DNA of 24,489 nucleotides from CALCCV01 sp964388665 (GCA_964388665.1 CAYMBJ010000060.1:1-24489); one strand, 5' to 3'; positions 15,619 through 23,718 are shown, counted from the first letter of the stretch. Numbers and translations are program-made. The notes: generated from the sequence alone by a model not told the origin.

Positions 15619-16068
15619 CTAAAAATCTGGTTGAAATTCCCGACCGCACCAGTAGCGGACAAACTCGATGGTCCAAAAACTGAGCTGGTCACGAAAACCA
15701 ACATACTGAACGCTCACATCTCGGCTTTCATATGGCCAACGCGAAAACGCTGTCCACATTGGTTTCAATGAAGTCGTTTTGTGCCATTTTAAAATCTGCA
15801 ATTGAAAGAAGTGCCTTCTTCAAATTCTGGCATTCTAAAATTAAATGAAGTTGCAATTTCCCAAGCGACCTACATCATCTACCGTGAGAAAAGAAAATCC
15901 GACAATTTGCTGAAACACTTCTTCAGCTTTTAATACAGGCTGCCAATCAAGATTTGATTTTTCAGTAGATTCAGTTTGCATAGAAGAACGCCCTACAAAA
16001 ATAACTTTGGCAAAAACGAAGAAACCAAAAATAAATGAGATGTTTTGCTTCATCGCCATATTTCCCAA
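15619..16068 (-). pseudogene. decayed small secreted-protein gene with two frame changes
   Basis: Three minus-strand frames follow each other and each reads like protein. 15841-16068 has a hydrophobic N-terminal segment, then polar sequence with V-F-Q-Q-I-V-G-F-S-F-L. A second frame from about 15865 to 15742 reads L-I-L-E-C-Q-N-L-K-K-A-L. A third, from about 15740 to 15619, reads Y-V-G-F-R-D-Q-L-S-F-W-T and ends at a stop. Joining them gives a protein of about 145 residues. I recognise no family. The alternative is that only the 75-residue N-terminal frame is expressed. It lies between an AAA+ gene on the other strand and a decayed SUKH gene, in a region where several genes are broken. Confidence 0.4.
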
Positions 16069-16297
16069 AGTATGTATTCCACAGACAGGGACGAAATATC
16101 AAGAAGAGTCTGAAATGGAATGAGTATTAACTGATTTGGTCCAGAGTTAATCTCGAAAACTTTTCGATTCGCTCTTCCCGCGACTCACAACTTATCTGCT
16201 AAGGTTCGGTGGGGACTATCTCACCCGAGCGGTATCTCGATTTCAGAAAATCTGGTCAGTTCCCGCCAAGGAAAGCAGGGATTCTGTTCGCGGCAAT

Positions 16298-16766
16298 CTA
16301 CTGCAAAAGGCGGGGCGCCCGTTCGAGCCACCCTAGATACCAATCGGTAAATGTCAAAGTCTTTTCGTTCTCAAGATGAGGCTTAATTCCAAGGTCGCCT
16401 CCGGAGGCTCGGCAATCTTTACCAATTTGGGATCGAACAAGACAGCATCGACTTTGTCCCACCAGGCTTCCTCTTCATTTTCTGATTCAAAAAATTCAGG
16501 AGTGTCGCTAATGTCTGTTGGAAGGTGCCATTCCTTTGCATGAGGAAAGGGCCGGCACCGCCGTTCCCCAATTTAGTGAGAAAAGATCTGAAGTCCTGAG
16601 GCAATTGGATCCTGTACTTTGACTCGAAATCAAAAATGATGTCCTCAGAAGCAGGAGGATTAAAGCGGTATCGATGAGTCTCAGCTCCTGGCAAGCGAAA
16701 ATTTGAATCCAATGATGCTAGCTTTTCTATTTCTTCAGAAATCCACTTCGGGTCCCAATTTCTCAT
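16298..16766 (-). pseudogene. SUKH (SMI1/KNR4) domain protein gene with two frameshifts
   Basis: The frame from 16766 begins with AGGAGG four bases before the ATG. It encodes about 72 residues ending in the SUKH signature I-x-x-F-E-x-x-Y-x-I-x-L-P-x-D-F-R-S-F-L and G-N-G-G-A-G-P-F. At about 16545 one base is missing. The next frame continues with acidic sequence (F-F-E-S-E-N-E-E-E-A-W-W-D). A second shift near 16400 leads into a third frame ending T-F-T-D-W-Y-L-G-W-L-E-R-A, the usual SUKH C-terminus, with a stop at 16298. SUKH proteins are commonly immunity proteins against secreted nuclease or polymorphic toxins. No toxin gene is recognisable next to it. The two shifts indicate a dead or badly sequenced gene. 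Confidence 0.7.
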
Positions 16767-17027
16767 GCTGCCTCCTAAGATAGGTCAAGCTTGTATCAAT
16801 TCTGATTCGTTTGGTCATTAAAGGAAATGCCATGCGCCCAGAATAGTGGGTAGAATGGGCTGGCTCCTCATCTACTGCCGTTCCGGGAGACAAACTCCGC
16901 AGTGCTCTCCAGGTTCGATCAGAACTGCAAGAAGCATTGACTAGAAATCTTTTATATCCCAGTCGGAGAGGTTTTTGATTTCCAGGGGTAATGGGCATCG
17001 ACTCGATCATTCGATAAGCTGATATTC

Positions 17028-17475
17028 ATGCGCATATTTGTGTTCCTCCAGCCAATTTTATTTTGTGTTATCAGTGTAGGGGGATTCGAACTACCGTGCC
17101 AATAGAACACGAATTACATTGAGGTAAGGGCTGAACAATCCGAACTCTACCTATGCGAGGTAGGCCAAGTTTTCATGTTATGTAAGGTGTCCCTTGGCCG
17201 TGGAGGGCTTGAAAAAAGTGTACAAGGCGATCGGAAAACGCCCATGGGCACTTATTCCATAGGGGCTCCTCGACCATCGAAGCGATTTTTCATCTTTATC
17301 CCTATTGGTTATCCATCTGAGAAGCAGAGAGTCAACGGTTTTACCGGCGGTGATGTCGGTGTTCACGGTCCCGGAGCTGTTCAATTACCCTGATGGAAAA
17401 CAATCGACGCAAAATGACTCCGATTTCCAGCGAGGGAACTGGCATATCAGTTGCATAAAAGCGGTTTGCCTTTGA
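17028..17475 (+). pseudogene. L,D-transpeptidase (YkuD) gene with an in-frame stop and a frameshift
   Basis: A frame from the ATG at 17028 starts with a signal-peptide-like segment, meets TAG at codon 26 (17103-17105), and continues in the same frame with YkuD sequence: V-S-L-G-R-G-G, G-D-R-K-T-P-M-G-T-Y, and G-G-D-V-G-V-H-G-P-G. A one-base shift around 17370 then moves the end (N-W-H-I-S-C-I-K-A-V, holding the candidate catalytic Cys) into another frame that stops at 17473-17475. Intact enzymes cross-link peptidoglycan at meso-diaminopimelate. This copy is probably inactive. The 1,125-bp duplication starts inside it at 17234. Confidence 0.7.
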
Positions 17476-17510
17476 AAACAATTTTATGACACCATTTCCT
17501 AGGAGGAAAC

Positions 17511-17786
17511 ATGATCCGGATTTTTGCTTTGTGCTCGATTCTAGTTTGCCTAAACGTTCAAGCCCAAGCGATAGAGTTGAGCTGGGGACAGTCGGTTACT
17601 ATTGCTGGAACCACAGTTACCTGTGGATCTTCTCCCAGCTGTTCTGATGCCGAAAACCCTTACATAGTTTGTCTTGGAAATGGCTATCAGCCCTCCACTT
17701 GTTCTGTACTCACTAATGGCTGTAATGCCGGTCAAGTTGCATGTTTAAATCTAGGTTATCAACCTAGTACCTGCGCAAATAACTGA
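17511..17786 (+). CDS. small cysteine-rich secreted protein, copy 1
   Basis: A 91-residue protein with a Sec signal peptide (residues 1-20, ending V-Q-A-Q-A). The mature part of about 71 residues is rich in Cys, Ser, Thr and Gly, with eight Cys. Two similar units are visible: C-L-G-N-G-Y-Q-P-S-T-C and C-L-N-L-G-Y-Q-P-S-T-C, about 25 residues apart. A disulfide-bonded repeat fold is likely. AGGAGG lies four bases before the ATG. It follows the dead L,D-transpeptidase gene by 35 bases. The function is unknown; secretion and spaced Cys pairs fit an envelope or extracellular role. It is identical to the copy at 18636. Confidence 0.8.
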   Translation: MIRIFALCSILVCLNVQAQAIELSWGQSVTIAGTTVTCGSSPSCSDAENPYIVCLGNGYQPSTCSVLTNGCNAGQVACLNLGYQPSTCANN

Positions 17787-18358
17787 ATCATTGCCCTGTG
17801 AAGCTACCCTCTCAAAGCAACTAGCGACCCGTGACAGATAGCGCAGTCGTCGGTCCTGGGTCTCATTCGTGTTGGCTTTGTAAGCGGGAGATAGCTTACG
17901 AAAAGGTCTATGGCCCTTTTGCTATCGATTTCGCGCATGCGCGAATTTTGAACTTCGCTCTGCCTCAATCCTGCAGAATAAGTGCAGTTCGCAGTGAAGA
18001 AGGCTGTTAAAATCTAAAACTGAGTCTGTGAATTGCCGTCAACAAAGCCAATCTCTATAACCTAATCGGCGCTGCCGCAAAGTACCGAGTTTTGGCAGTC
18101 TTGGCCAGTCGCTCTAAAAAGCTCACAAAACTGATTCTGTCGCGCCGTCAGCAAAGTACGCTTCGGTACCATTTTGCGGCTTAAAAGGGCTACCAGTCGG
18201 TTTTAGACCAGGGCGATTAATGGTCAATGCCATTTAGCTCAGATCGCCCGGCCCTCGTAGGGCTTGAAGTCAGCTTTAAAATTGTTCGGCCGGCGAAATA
18301 GAAGGATTCGACTCTTGACCCAAGAACGGTCCTGTCATAAATAAATTCGCAGATGTCA
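17787..18358. other. non-coding part of duplication unit 1
   Basis: No gene with a ribosome-binding site is seen. A 16-base palindrome TTCGCGCATGCGCGAA (17930-17945) followed by TTTTG could act as a weak terminator for the cysteine-rich gene. Further on are two related stretches about 110 bases apart (about 18017-18047 and 18127-18158), both of the form AAACTG-TCTGT-GCCGTC-CAAAG. They look like copies of a short dispersed repeat. Confidence 0.5.
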
Positions 18359-18600
18359 GAAAACGCCCATGGGCACTTATTCCATAGGGGCTCCTCGACC
18401 ATCGAAGCGATTTTTCATCTTTATCCCTATTGGTTATCCATCTGAGAAGCAGAGAGTCAACGGTTTTACCGGCGGTGATGTCGGTGTTCACGGTCCCGGA
18501 GCTGTTCAATTACCCTGATGGAAAACAATCGACGCAAAATGACTCCGATTTCCAGCGAGGGAACTGGCATATCAGTTGCATAAAAGCGGTTTGCCTTTGA
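18359..18600 (+). pseudogene. 3' fragment of L,D-transpeptidase, duplicated
   Basis: A copy of the end of the 17028-17475 pseudogene made by the tandem duplication. It holds the G-T-Y to H-G-P part and the frameshifted Cys-containing end, without a start or signal peptide. It cannot encode an enzyme. Confidence 0.75.
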
Positions 18601-18635
18601 AAACAATTTTATGACACCATTTCCTAGGAGGAAAC

Positions 18636-18911
18636 ATGATCCGGATTTTTGCTTTGTGCTCGATTCTAGTTTGCCTAAACGTTCAAGCCCAAGCGATAGA
18701 GTTGAGCTGGGGACAGTCGGTTACTATTGCTGGAACCACAGTTACCTGTGGATCTTCTCCCAGCTGTTCTGATGCCGAAAACCCTTACATAGTTTGTCTT
18801 GGAAATGGCTATCAGCCCTCCACTTGTTCTGTACTCACTAATGGCTGTAATGCCGGTCAAGTTGCATGTTTAAATCTAGGTTATCAACCTAGTACCTGCG
18901 CAAATAACTGA
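18636..18911 (+). CDS. small cysteine-rich secreted protein, copy 2
   Basis: Residue-for-residue identical to the 91-residue product at 17511-17786, with the same AGGAGG site and signal peptide. Upstream sequence back to the duplication junction is also identical, so if the promoter lies within about 275 bases of the start, both copies are expressed and the gene dose is doubled. Confidence 0.8.
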   Translation: MIRIFALCSILVCLNVQAQAIELSWGQSVTIAGTTVTCGSSPSCSDAENPYIVCLGNGYQPSTCSVLTNGCNAGQVACLNLGYQPSTCANN

Positions 18912-19592
18912 ATCATTGCCCTGTGAAGCTACCCTCTCAAAGCAACTAGCGACCCGTGACAGATAGCGCAGTCGTCGGTCCTGGGTCTCATTCGTGTTGG
19001 CTTTGTAAGCGGGAGATAGCTTACGAAAAGGTCTATGGCCCTTTTGCTATCGATTTCGCGCATGCGCGAATTTTGAACTTCGCTCTGCCTCAATCCTGCA
19101 GAATAAGTGCAGTTCGCAGTGAAGAAGGCTGTTAAAATCTAAAACTGAGTCTGTGAATTGCCGTCAACAAAGCCAATCTCTATAACCTAATCGGCGCTGC
19201 CGCAAAGTACCGAGTTTTGGCAGTCTTGGCCAGTCGCTCTAAAAAGCTCACAAAACTGATTCTGTCGCGCCGTCAGCAAAGTACGCTTCGGTACCATTTT
19301 GCGGCTTAAAAGGGCTACCAGTCGGTTTTAGACCAGGGCGATTAATGGTCAATGCCATTTAGCTCAGATCGCCCGGCCCTCGTAGGGCTTGAAGTCAGCT
19401 TTAAAATTGTTCGGCCGGCGAAATAGAAGGATTCGACTCTTGACCCAAGAACGGTCCTGTCATAAATAAATTCGCAGATGTCAGTATAAGATCTACCTCT
19501 CATTTCATTTTTTGTTGGTGCAGCCTCTGTTTTACCAGGCTAGCTTTTCACCTTCCCTTTTACGCAAAGTACTTTATGAGAGGAATCCATAA
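18912..19592. other. non-coding region, end of duplication unit 2 and unique DNA
   Basis: The region repeats the non-coding half of unit 1 up to 19483, including the palindrome (19055-19070). It then has about 110 unique bases before the nucleotidyltransferase. No gene is seen. Confidence 0.5.
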
Positions 19593-20396
19593 ATGTCCGA
19601 TATCAATTGCTATCCAACTCCGTTTTCTGAATTAAACGCTGTTTTGAAAAACCTCGTCGCGCGAACCAAACATGCATTGGGAGAGAACATCTTCGGAGCC
19701 TATCTCGTCGGCTCGTTTGCAATCGGAGATTTCGACGAGCATAGCGACGTCGATTTCGTAATTGTCACGAACGATGAGATCTCAGACTCTGAACTACAGC
19801 TGCTACAAGCAATGCATGCAAAGATTTTTGACGATGGCCCTCAGTGGGCCCGCCATCTCGAAGGCTCGTACATTCCCAAAGGGCGCCTAATAAATCAGCC
19901 GCCACCTTATCGGGAATTTTATTACATTGATAACTGTGGTCGGCAATTGAATCTGTCGCCACACGACGACAGCCTCGTTGTTTACTGGGTTCTGAGAGAA
20001 AAGGGCATCCCGCTTTTCGGTCCGCCCCCTATCAGTTTTGTAAAACCCGTTTCTCCTATGGATCTTCGCTCCGAAATCCTTACGACAATGCAAAAATGGG
20101 GCAGAGAACTGATTGCGGAGCCCTCCCTAATGAAGAGTCGCTGGTACCAGGCCTTTGCAGTTATCAGCTTTTGCCGAATGCTCCAATCAATACAAACCGG
20201 GACTATCGAATCGAAAATTTCCGGGGTGCAATGGGGCGTGCGGAACCTTCCCGCGAAGTGGGGAGATCTCATCGAATTTTCGTGGAGCGAGCGACCCAAT
20301 CCGTCTTCCAAAGTGAGGCAGCTTGCAGATCCGAAGATTCTCGCGCGAACCATTGATTTCATCAAGTATGCACTTGAAAGTATTCGCTCTACCTAA
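19593..20396 (+). CDS. AadA-like nucleotidyltransferase domain protein
   Basis: A 267-residue cytosolic protein. The N-terminal half carries the polymerase-beta-like nucleotidyltransferase signature G-S-F-A-I-G-D-F, then S-D-V-D-F-V-I-V (Gly40-Ser41, Asp52 and Asp54 as metal ligands). The C-terminal half is helical, as in aminoglycoside adenylyltransferases of the ANT(3'')/ANT(9) group and related DUF4111 proteins. Members of the fold transfer AMP or another nucleotide to a hydroxyl of an antibiotic or other substrate. GAGG lies nine bases before the ATG. It stands alone after the duplication. Resistance is only one possibility; many such proteins in environmental bacteria have unknown substrates. 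Confidence 0.72.
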   Translation: MSDINCYPTPFSELNAVLKNLVARTKHALGENIFGAYLVGSFAIGDFDEHSDVDFVIVTNDEISDSELQLLQAMHAKIFDDGPQWARHLEGSYIPKGRLINQPPPYREFYYIDNCGRQLNLSPHDDSLVVYWVLREKGIPLFGPPPISFVKPVSPMDLRSEILTTMQKWGRELIAEPSLMKSRWYQAFAVISFCRMLQSIQTGTIESKISGVQWGVRNLPAKWGDLIEFSWSERPNPSSKVRQLADPKILARTIDFIKYALESIRST

Positions 20397-20730
20397 AAAT
20401 AAAGGTGAATAAAAGCTCTTCGATTCTAAGGGGCAACTCAGCGGGAACGCGTTGACTTGCCTGGAAATCAGACAAATATAAATTGCCTTAGATTGCGCTG
20501 GCTTTCCGATTGAATGGTCTAAAGGACCCCTTTTGGACCCCGCTGAATATTGACAGTTGACTTACGATAGCACCGCCGTTGTTCGCGGTGAGCGGCAAGC
20601 CTGCCGAAAAATGGCGGCCCGCCACCTTTTAGAGATTTGGTTTGAGGTGCGCTGGATCGAAGACTAAAAGGATCAAAGCCAAGAACAGACCATTTCCAAT
20701 AAAGCACCAAAATTGGCACTGTGAGGTCTG
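20397..20730. other. intergenic region between convergent genes
   Basis: No gene is seen. The region holds several GC-rich hairpins, among them CACCGC pairing with GCGGTG at about 20570-20590, and the candidate terminator listed separately. Confidence 0.4.
20607..20630 (-). terminator. candidate terminator of the HTH regulator gene
   Basis: On the minus strand GGTGGC-GGGCC-GCCATT forms a short stem with G-U pairs followed by five T. It lies about 100 bases after the regulator's stop. The stem is weak, so this is tentative. Confidence 0.35.
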
Positions 20731-21474
20731 CTATCTCATCTCTAATTTAGGAATTTGAATTTCGCCCTGTCGGCAGCAAACGACGACTTGAACGGGCAGC
20801 AGGTCGTTCTCTTGTCGGTGCTTTCGTCCAAGTGGCGAATATTTGCGAGATAGCTCCACAAGCATTTCACTAAATTGAACGCAGAGTCTTTCTAGATTTT
20901 CACGAGGCATACTGAGGTAGCGCACGCCCAGGCAAGACGGATGGCTTTGCTTTTGATTAAAGCCATCATCAATAAGTTTGTGAGCCTGAGCATTCGCGAA
21001 CTTCATAGCACTGACGGAGGCTCGTTCGAAGATAAATGGCGACCGGTCAGGAACGATCACCCGATCACCTTCCTGCCATATGATCAGTTTGTGTTTATCC
21101 ATTTGGCGCAATATCGCGTAGGTCTGGGCCTTGTTGAGGCGCAAGATGTGGATCGCCTCTTGGAGCTCTAATCTCTCAACCGTTAACAGCCAGAAGAGCT
21201 TGAAGGCCTGGCTTTCTTTGGCTAAGTAGTGGTCCGCAGTAGCACTTAACTTTTTCACCTTCTGTCCGTCCTTGAGATCCGACTTGATTAGCTCGGAAGG
21301 ATCTAGATTGAGAATGCGACAAATGTGAGTGAATCGTTCTAAACTGATATCTGGTTTTTGAAAGACCTTTTTGAGTCCTGGGACTGACATACCTAACCGA
21401 TCAGCCAATACGGAATAAGTGATGTGCTGCTTTGTCATGGCTTCTCGAAAGGCTGTTTTCCAAATCGTATCCAT
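20731..21474 (-). CDS. XRE-type HTH regulator with helical C-terminal domain
   Basis: A 247-residue protein. Residues about 8-60 form an XRE (Cro/CI) HTH: Y-S-V-L-A-D-R-L-G-M-S-V-P-G-L-K-K-V-F, followed by L-N-L-D-P-S-E-L. The middle (about 85-150) looks like a second winged HTH (L-R-L-N-K-A-Q-T-Y-A-I-L-R-Q-M-D-K), then a helical tail. This resembles the TIGR02147/DUF4423-like regulators frequent in Bdellovibrio and relatives. The start is the ATG at 21474, with GGAG seven bases before; an earlier ATG at 21498 lacks a site. It is divergent from the hydrolase gene at 21579 and is the obvious candidate to control it. A short inverted repeat TAGGT-N8-ACCTA (21489-21506) lies next to its start. 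Confidence 0.72.
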   Translation of the reverse strand: MDTIWKTAFREAMTKQHITYSVLADRLGMSVPGLKKVFQKPDISLERFTHICRILNLDPSELIKSDLKDGQKVKKLSATADHYLAKESQAFKLFWLLTVERLELQEAIHILRLNKAQTYAILRQMDKHKLIIWQEGDRVIVPDRSPFIFERASVSAMKFANAQAHKLIDDGFNQKQSHPSCLGVRYLSMPRENLERLCVQFSEMLVELSRKYSPLGRKHRQENDLLPVQVVVCCRQGEIQIPKLEMR

Positions 21475-21488
21475 TTTAGGTCTCCAAC

Positions 21489-21506
21489 TAGGTTTCATAG
21501 TACCTA
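21489..21506. promoter_or_regulatory. short inverted repeat between divergent genes
   Basis: TAGGT-N8-ACCTA lies between the HTH regulator and the hydrolase, partly covering the regulator's leader. It could be an autoregulatory operator. Arms of five bases are short enough to arise by chance. Confidence 0.25.
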
Positions 21507-21578
21507 TATTGGGACCACCCTTGCAAAGTCAAACACGGTGACCTAGAGATAGACCGAATTCTGATTTAAGGAGCCCTA

Positions 21579-22637
21579 ATGAAAAAACACATTCTCATGA
21601 TTTTACTATTGGCCCTTCAAACACACGCGAAGATAGAGTACGCAGACATTCCGGTGGGTGAAGGTCAAACAATCCAAACTTGTATTCGGTATCCCGATCT
21701 CAAAAAGTTTTCGGGCAAAAGGCCGGCCCTTTTGTTTATACAGGGCTCTGGCCGCTATGACACCTGTTTGCGATTAGAGAGCCCCTGGGGCACCGGTATT
21801 GTCGAACGTGGGGTTGCTGTCGTCGGGAGACAAAAGCGCGGCGTGCGAGTCAACCCGGCGACTGCGGAAGTAGAGATTACCCAAAACGAGTTTGCCCAAA
21901 ATGATCTGCCCTCGTTAAAAAATGACTCGGTTGCTGCTTTTAGATTCTTTCAAAAGAATCGGCTCATTGATTCCCAAAAAATCAGTATCGTCGGAGGCAG
22001 TGAAGGAACTTGGATGGCCGCAGCGATCGCTCGAGAGCATCCCGAGGTTTTTGAGCTGTCTTTGTTCAGCTCGGCGATTGAAAGATTCGATTCACTTTTT
22101 GAACGTCAGCTTTCGACCCTGTTTCCGACTGAATTTATTGCGGCATTTGACCGAGACAAGAGTCACGACTTAACAAAGTCAGAACTCAGTGAGCAGGACT
22201 TGCAAACCCATGGGCTATTACCCTTTTGCAGCGTTGATACAGATGGTGACAGCGTCATCACGTCTGTCGAACTGGCATCGGAGTTTCGTCGCAACATCAT
22301 GACTGGCCTCGCTAGTGGATCTAGTGTGTTTTTGGAATCCGAGTTGGGCGGCGGAACCAGCGTTCGGTGGTTAAAATCAGCTCTAGTTGCTCCTAGCTTG
22401 GGGCCAGAGTTGTTGCAATTGAAAATGCCAGTGTCGTTACACCATGGTCGTTTAGATATCCACGCGCGAGTTGAGCCAGTTATAGAGCTTCAAGAAGAAG
22501 CTGCCCGCCAAGGGGTCAAGAATCTCGAATTCAACTTTTACGATGGTTTGGGCCATGGTCTATCTAAGGATGTTATTTATCGAGTGATGTTTGAGGTTGC
22601 CGAACGTTTGGCAGCAGCCCCAGTTCATGGGCCTTAG
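21579..22637 (+). CDS. exported alpha/beta hydrolase with two EF-hand-like loops
   Basis: A 352-residue protein with a signal peptide (residues 1-17). The alpha/beta-hydrolase core shows the oxyanion strand L-L-F-I-Q-G-S-G, the nucleophile elbow G-G-S-E-G (Ser141), the acid in H-H-G-R-L-D (Asp293) and the His in G-L-G-H-G (His326). Between the core strands, where lid domains usually sit, are two 12-residue loops with EF-hand spacing: Asp191-Asp193-Ser195-Asp197-Thr199-Glu202 and Asp220-Asp222-Asp224-Val226-Thr228-Glu231. A calcium-dependent periplasmic esterase or peptidase is the natural reading; the substrate is unknown. AGGAG lies five bases before the ATG. It is divergent from the HTH regulator and followed after 18 bases by a 49-residue ORF. 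Confidence 0.8.
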   Translation: MKKHILMILLLALQTHAKIEYADIPVGEGQTIQTCIRYPDLKKFSGKRPALLFIQGSGRYDTCLRLESPWGTGIVERGVAVVGRQKRGVRVNPATAEVEITQNEFAQNDLPSLKNDSVAAFRFFQKNRLIDSQKISIVGGSEGTWMAAAIAREHPEVFELSLFSSAIERFDSLFERQLSTLFPTEFIAAFDRDKSHDLTKSELSEQDLQTHGLLPFCSVDTDGDSVITSVELASEFRRNIMTGLASGSSVFLESELGGGTSVRWLKSALVAPSLGPELLQLKMPVSLHHGRLDIHARVEPVIELQEEAARQGVKNLEFNFYDGLGHGLSKDVIYRVMFEVAERLAAAPVHGP

Positions 22638-22655
22638 CTTGCTTGAGGAGCTTCA

Positions 22656-22805
22656 ATGACTTTATTTAAGCTACATGACAAACACAGTGGGGTAGCTATG
22701 TTTCTAAACTCTTGGGGAGTAAAGGCGATCGACGATGCGACAGTCATTACCGAGTTCGTCAGCACCGTCCATCAACCGGTCAGTTATTTACTGGACAGTG
22801 TCTAA
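22656..22805 (+). CDS. 49-residue small ORF after the hydrolase
   Basis: An ORF starting ATG-ACT-TTA with GAGGAG five bases upstream. It encodes a protein with no signal or membrane segment and no recognised family; a typical stretch is S-W-G-V-K-A-I-D-D-A-T-V. Its spacing of 18 bases from the hydrolase and its good ribosome-binding site favour a real, co-transcribed gene. Such length also occurs by chance. Confidence 0.42.
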   Translation: MTLFKLHDKHSGVAMFLNSWGVKAIDDATVITEFVSTVHQPVSYLLDSV

Positions 22806-22958
22806 TGTGAGGGGCTCACTCTAAATCACTTGGATGATGCCCGAAGACCCGCCAGATTTGAGCAGGTCTATTGAAAAGTCAGCTCTCGCGGGGTGATCGT
22901 TAGGGAAGTGGGATCTTGATCGACTAGAGTTAAACTGTGGTTTTTGAAGCAAAAGGCC

Positions 22959-22990
22959 AAAAAAAAGGCGGACTCCTGAAAGTCCGCCTT
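22959..22990 (-). terminator. intrinsic terminator of the recombinase gene
   Basis: On the minus strand AAGGCGGACT pairs perfectly with AGTCCGCCTT around a six-base loop, with eight T at its end (22959-22966 as A on the plus strand). It lies 30 bases after the recombinase stop. Confidence 0.9.
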
Positions 22991-23019
22991 CCAATCGGCA
23001 CTCAATTTTTTAAGTGGCT

Positions 23020-23718
23020 TCAGACTGGAGTCTCGTCCTTTGAGATCTCAGGAAAGAAAACTCCTGATTCTTGGAGCTGCTTTTCGGCCTCGGCTTGCTC
23101 GGCAAGTTTCATTTTAAGTTCTTCTTCTTCGCGCTTCATCGCAGCTCGCTCAGCGCTGACGCTCCCGTGACTGCATTTTGCTACGACTGAAATATTTCTG
23201 TAGCTCATCCCGGCCTTCAATAATTTTCTTATCAAATCAGAGTCGCGAATTTTGCGGCGACCTATCAACTTGCCTTTTGCTCTCGCGTTTTCCAAACCTA
23301 TTTTTACACGGCTAGCAATCAAATCTCGCTCCAGCTGCGCGATTGCGGCCAAAATCGAAAAAATTGCCACGCCAACGGCGGAGTTTGTGTCGATACGTTC
23401 TGAAATAGAAACGAAATGAACACCTCTCTCCTTAAACCGCGTCAGGGCTGCTAACAAGTGCGTTGTGCTTCTGGCAAATCGAGAGAATGAGTGAACCACG
23501 ACCGAGGAAATTTCTCCTCGTTCAACTGCTGCCATCATTTGATCAAGTGCTGGTCTGGATGCTTTTGTTCCACTGATTCCACCATCGGTGTAGAATTCTG
23601 TGTCGCTAATTCCGTTTTGTTCGCAATATTGACGAAGGACGCGGACCTGACTTTCTAAACCTGTGGCCTGGTCCAGGGTCGACGTTCTGGCGTAGCACGC
23701 CACCTTTTTTGTAGACAT
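23020..23718 (-). CDS. small serine recombinase (resolvase/invertase family)
   Basis: A 232-residue recombinase. The catalytic domain (about 1-140) has Y-A-R-T-S-T with the nucleophile Ser13, G-I-S-G, V-V-V-H-S-F-S-R-F-A-R (Arg80, Arg83), and the long-helix start A-A-I-A-Q-L-E-R-D-L-I. A short HTH region follows (Y-R-N-I-S-V-V-A-K-C-S-H-G-S-V), then a charged coiled-coil tail. The start is the ATG at 23718 with GAGG at seven bases; the frame is open far upstream, but that part overlaps the next gene. Members cut and rejoin DNA at paired sites for cointegrate resolution, inversion or integration. It lies downstream of two small genes, behind a hairpin that covers its ribosome-binding site. Confidence 0.88.
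   Translation of the reverse strand: MSTKKVACYARTSTLDQATGLESQVRVLRQYCEQNGISDTEFYTDGGISGTKASRPALDQMMAAVERGEISSVVVHSFSRFARSTTHLLAALTRFKERGVHFVSISERIDTNSAVGVAIFSILAAIAQLERDLIASRVKIGLENARAKGKLIGRRKIRDSDLIRKLLKAGMSYRNISVVAKCSHGSVSAERAAMKREEEELKMKLAEQAEAEKQLQESGVFFPEISKDETPV

Larger units (their letters stand above)
17234..18358. repeat. tandem duplication, first 1,125-bp unit
   Basis: The unit begins inside the L,D-transpeptidase remnant and runs through the cysteine-rich gene and about 570 bases of non-coding DNA. It is followed directly by an identical copy: every matched position I checked, including both 91-residue genes, is offset by exactly 1,125. The junctions share almost no homology (a G, flanked by TC on the left), so it does not look like recombination between long repeats. 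Confidence 0.93.
18359..19483. repeat. tandem duplication, second 1,125-bp unit
   Basis: A head-to-tail copy of 17234-18358. It carries the last part of the L,D-transpeptidase remnant without its 5' end, a second complete cysteine-rich gene, and the same non-coding stretch. Complete identity implies a very recent event, or an assembly artefact. Confidence 0.93.

Noticed and set aside
16735..17010. A 91-residue minus-strand ORF
   Set aside because: It has no ribosome-binding site or recognisable protein features and overlaps the start of the SUKH gene.
17930..17945. The palindrome as a strong intrinsic terminator
   Set aside because: Its stem of about six pairs and only four T make it at best a weak one, so it is mentioned only within the non-coding entry.
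17234..19483. CRISPR array or satellite interpretation of the repeats
   Set aside because: There are only two long units with a gene inside, and no short regularly spaced repeats anywhere in the window.
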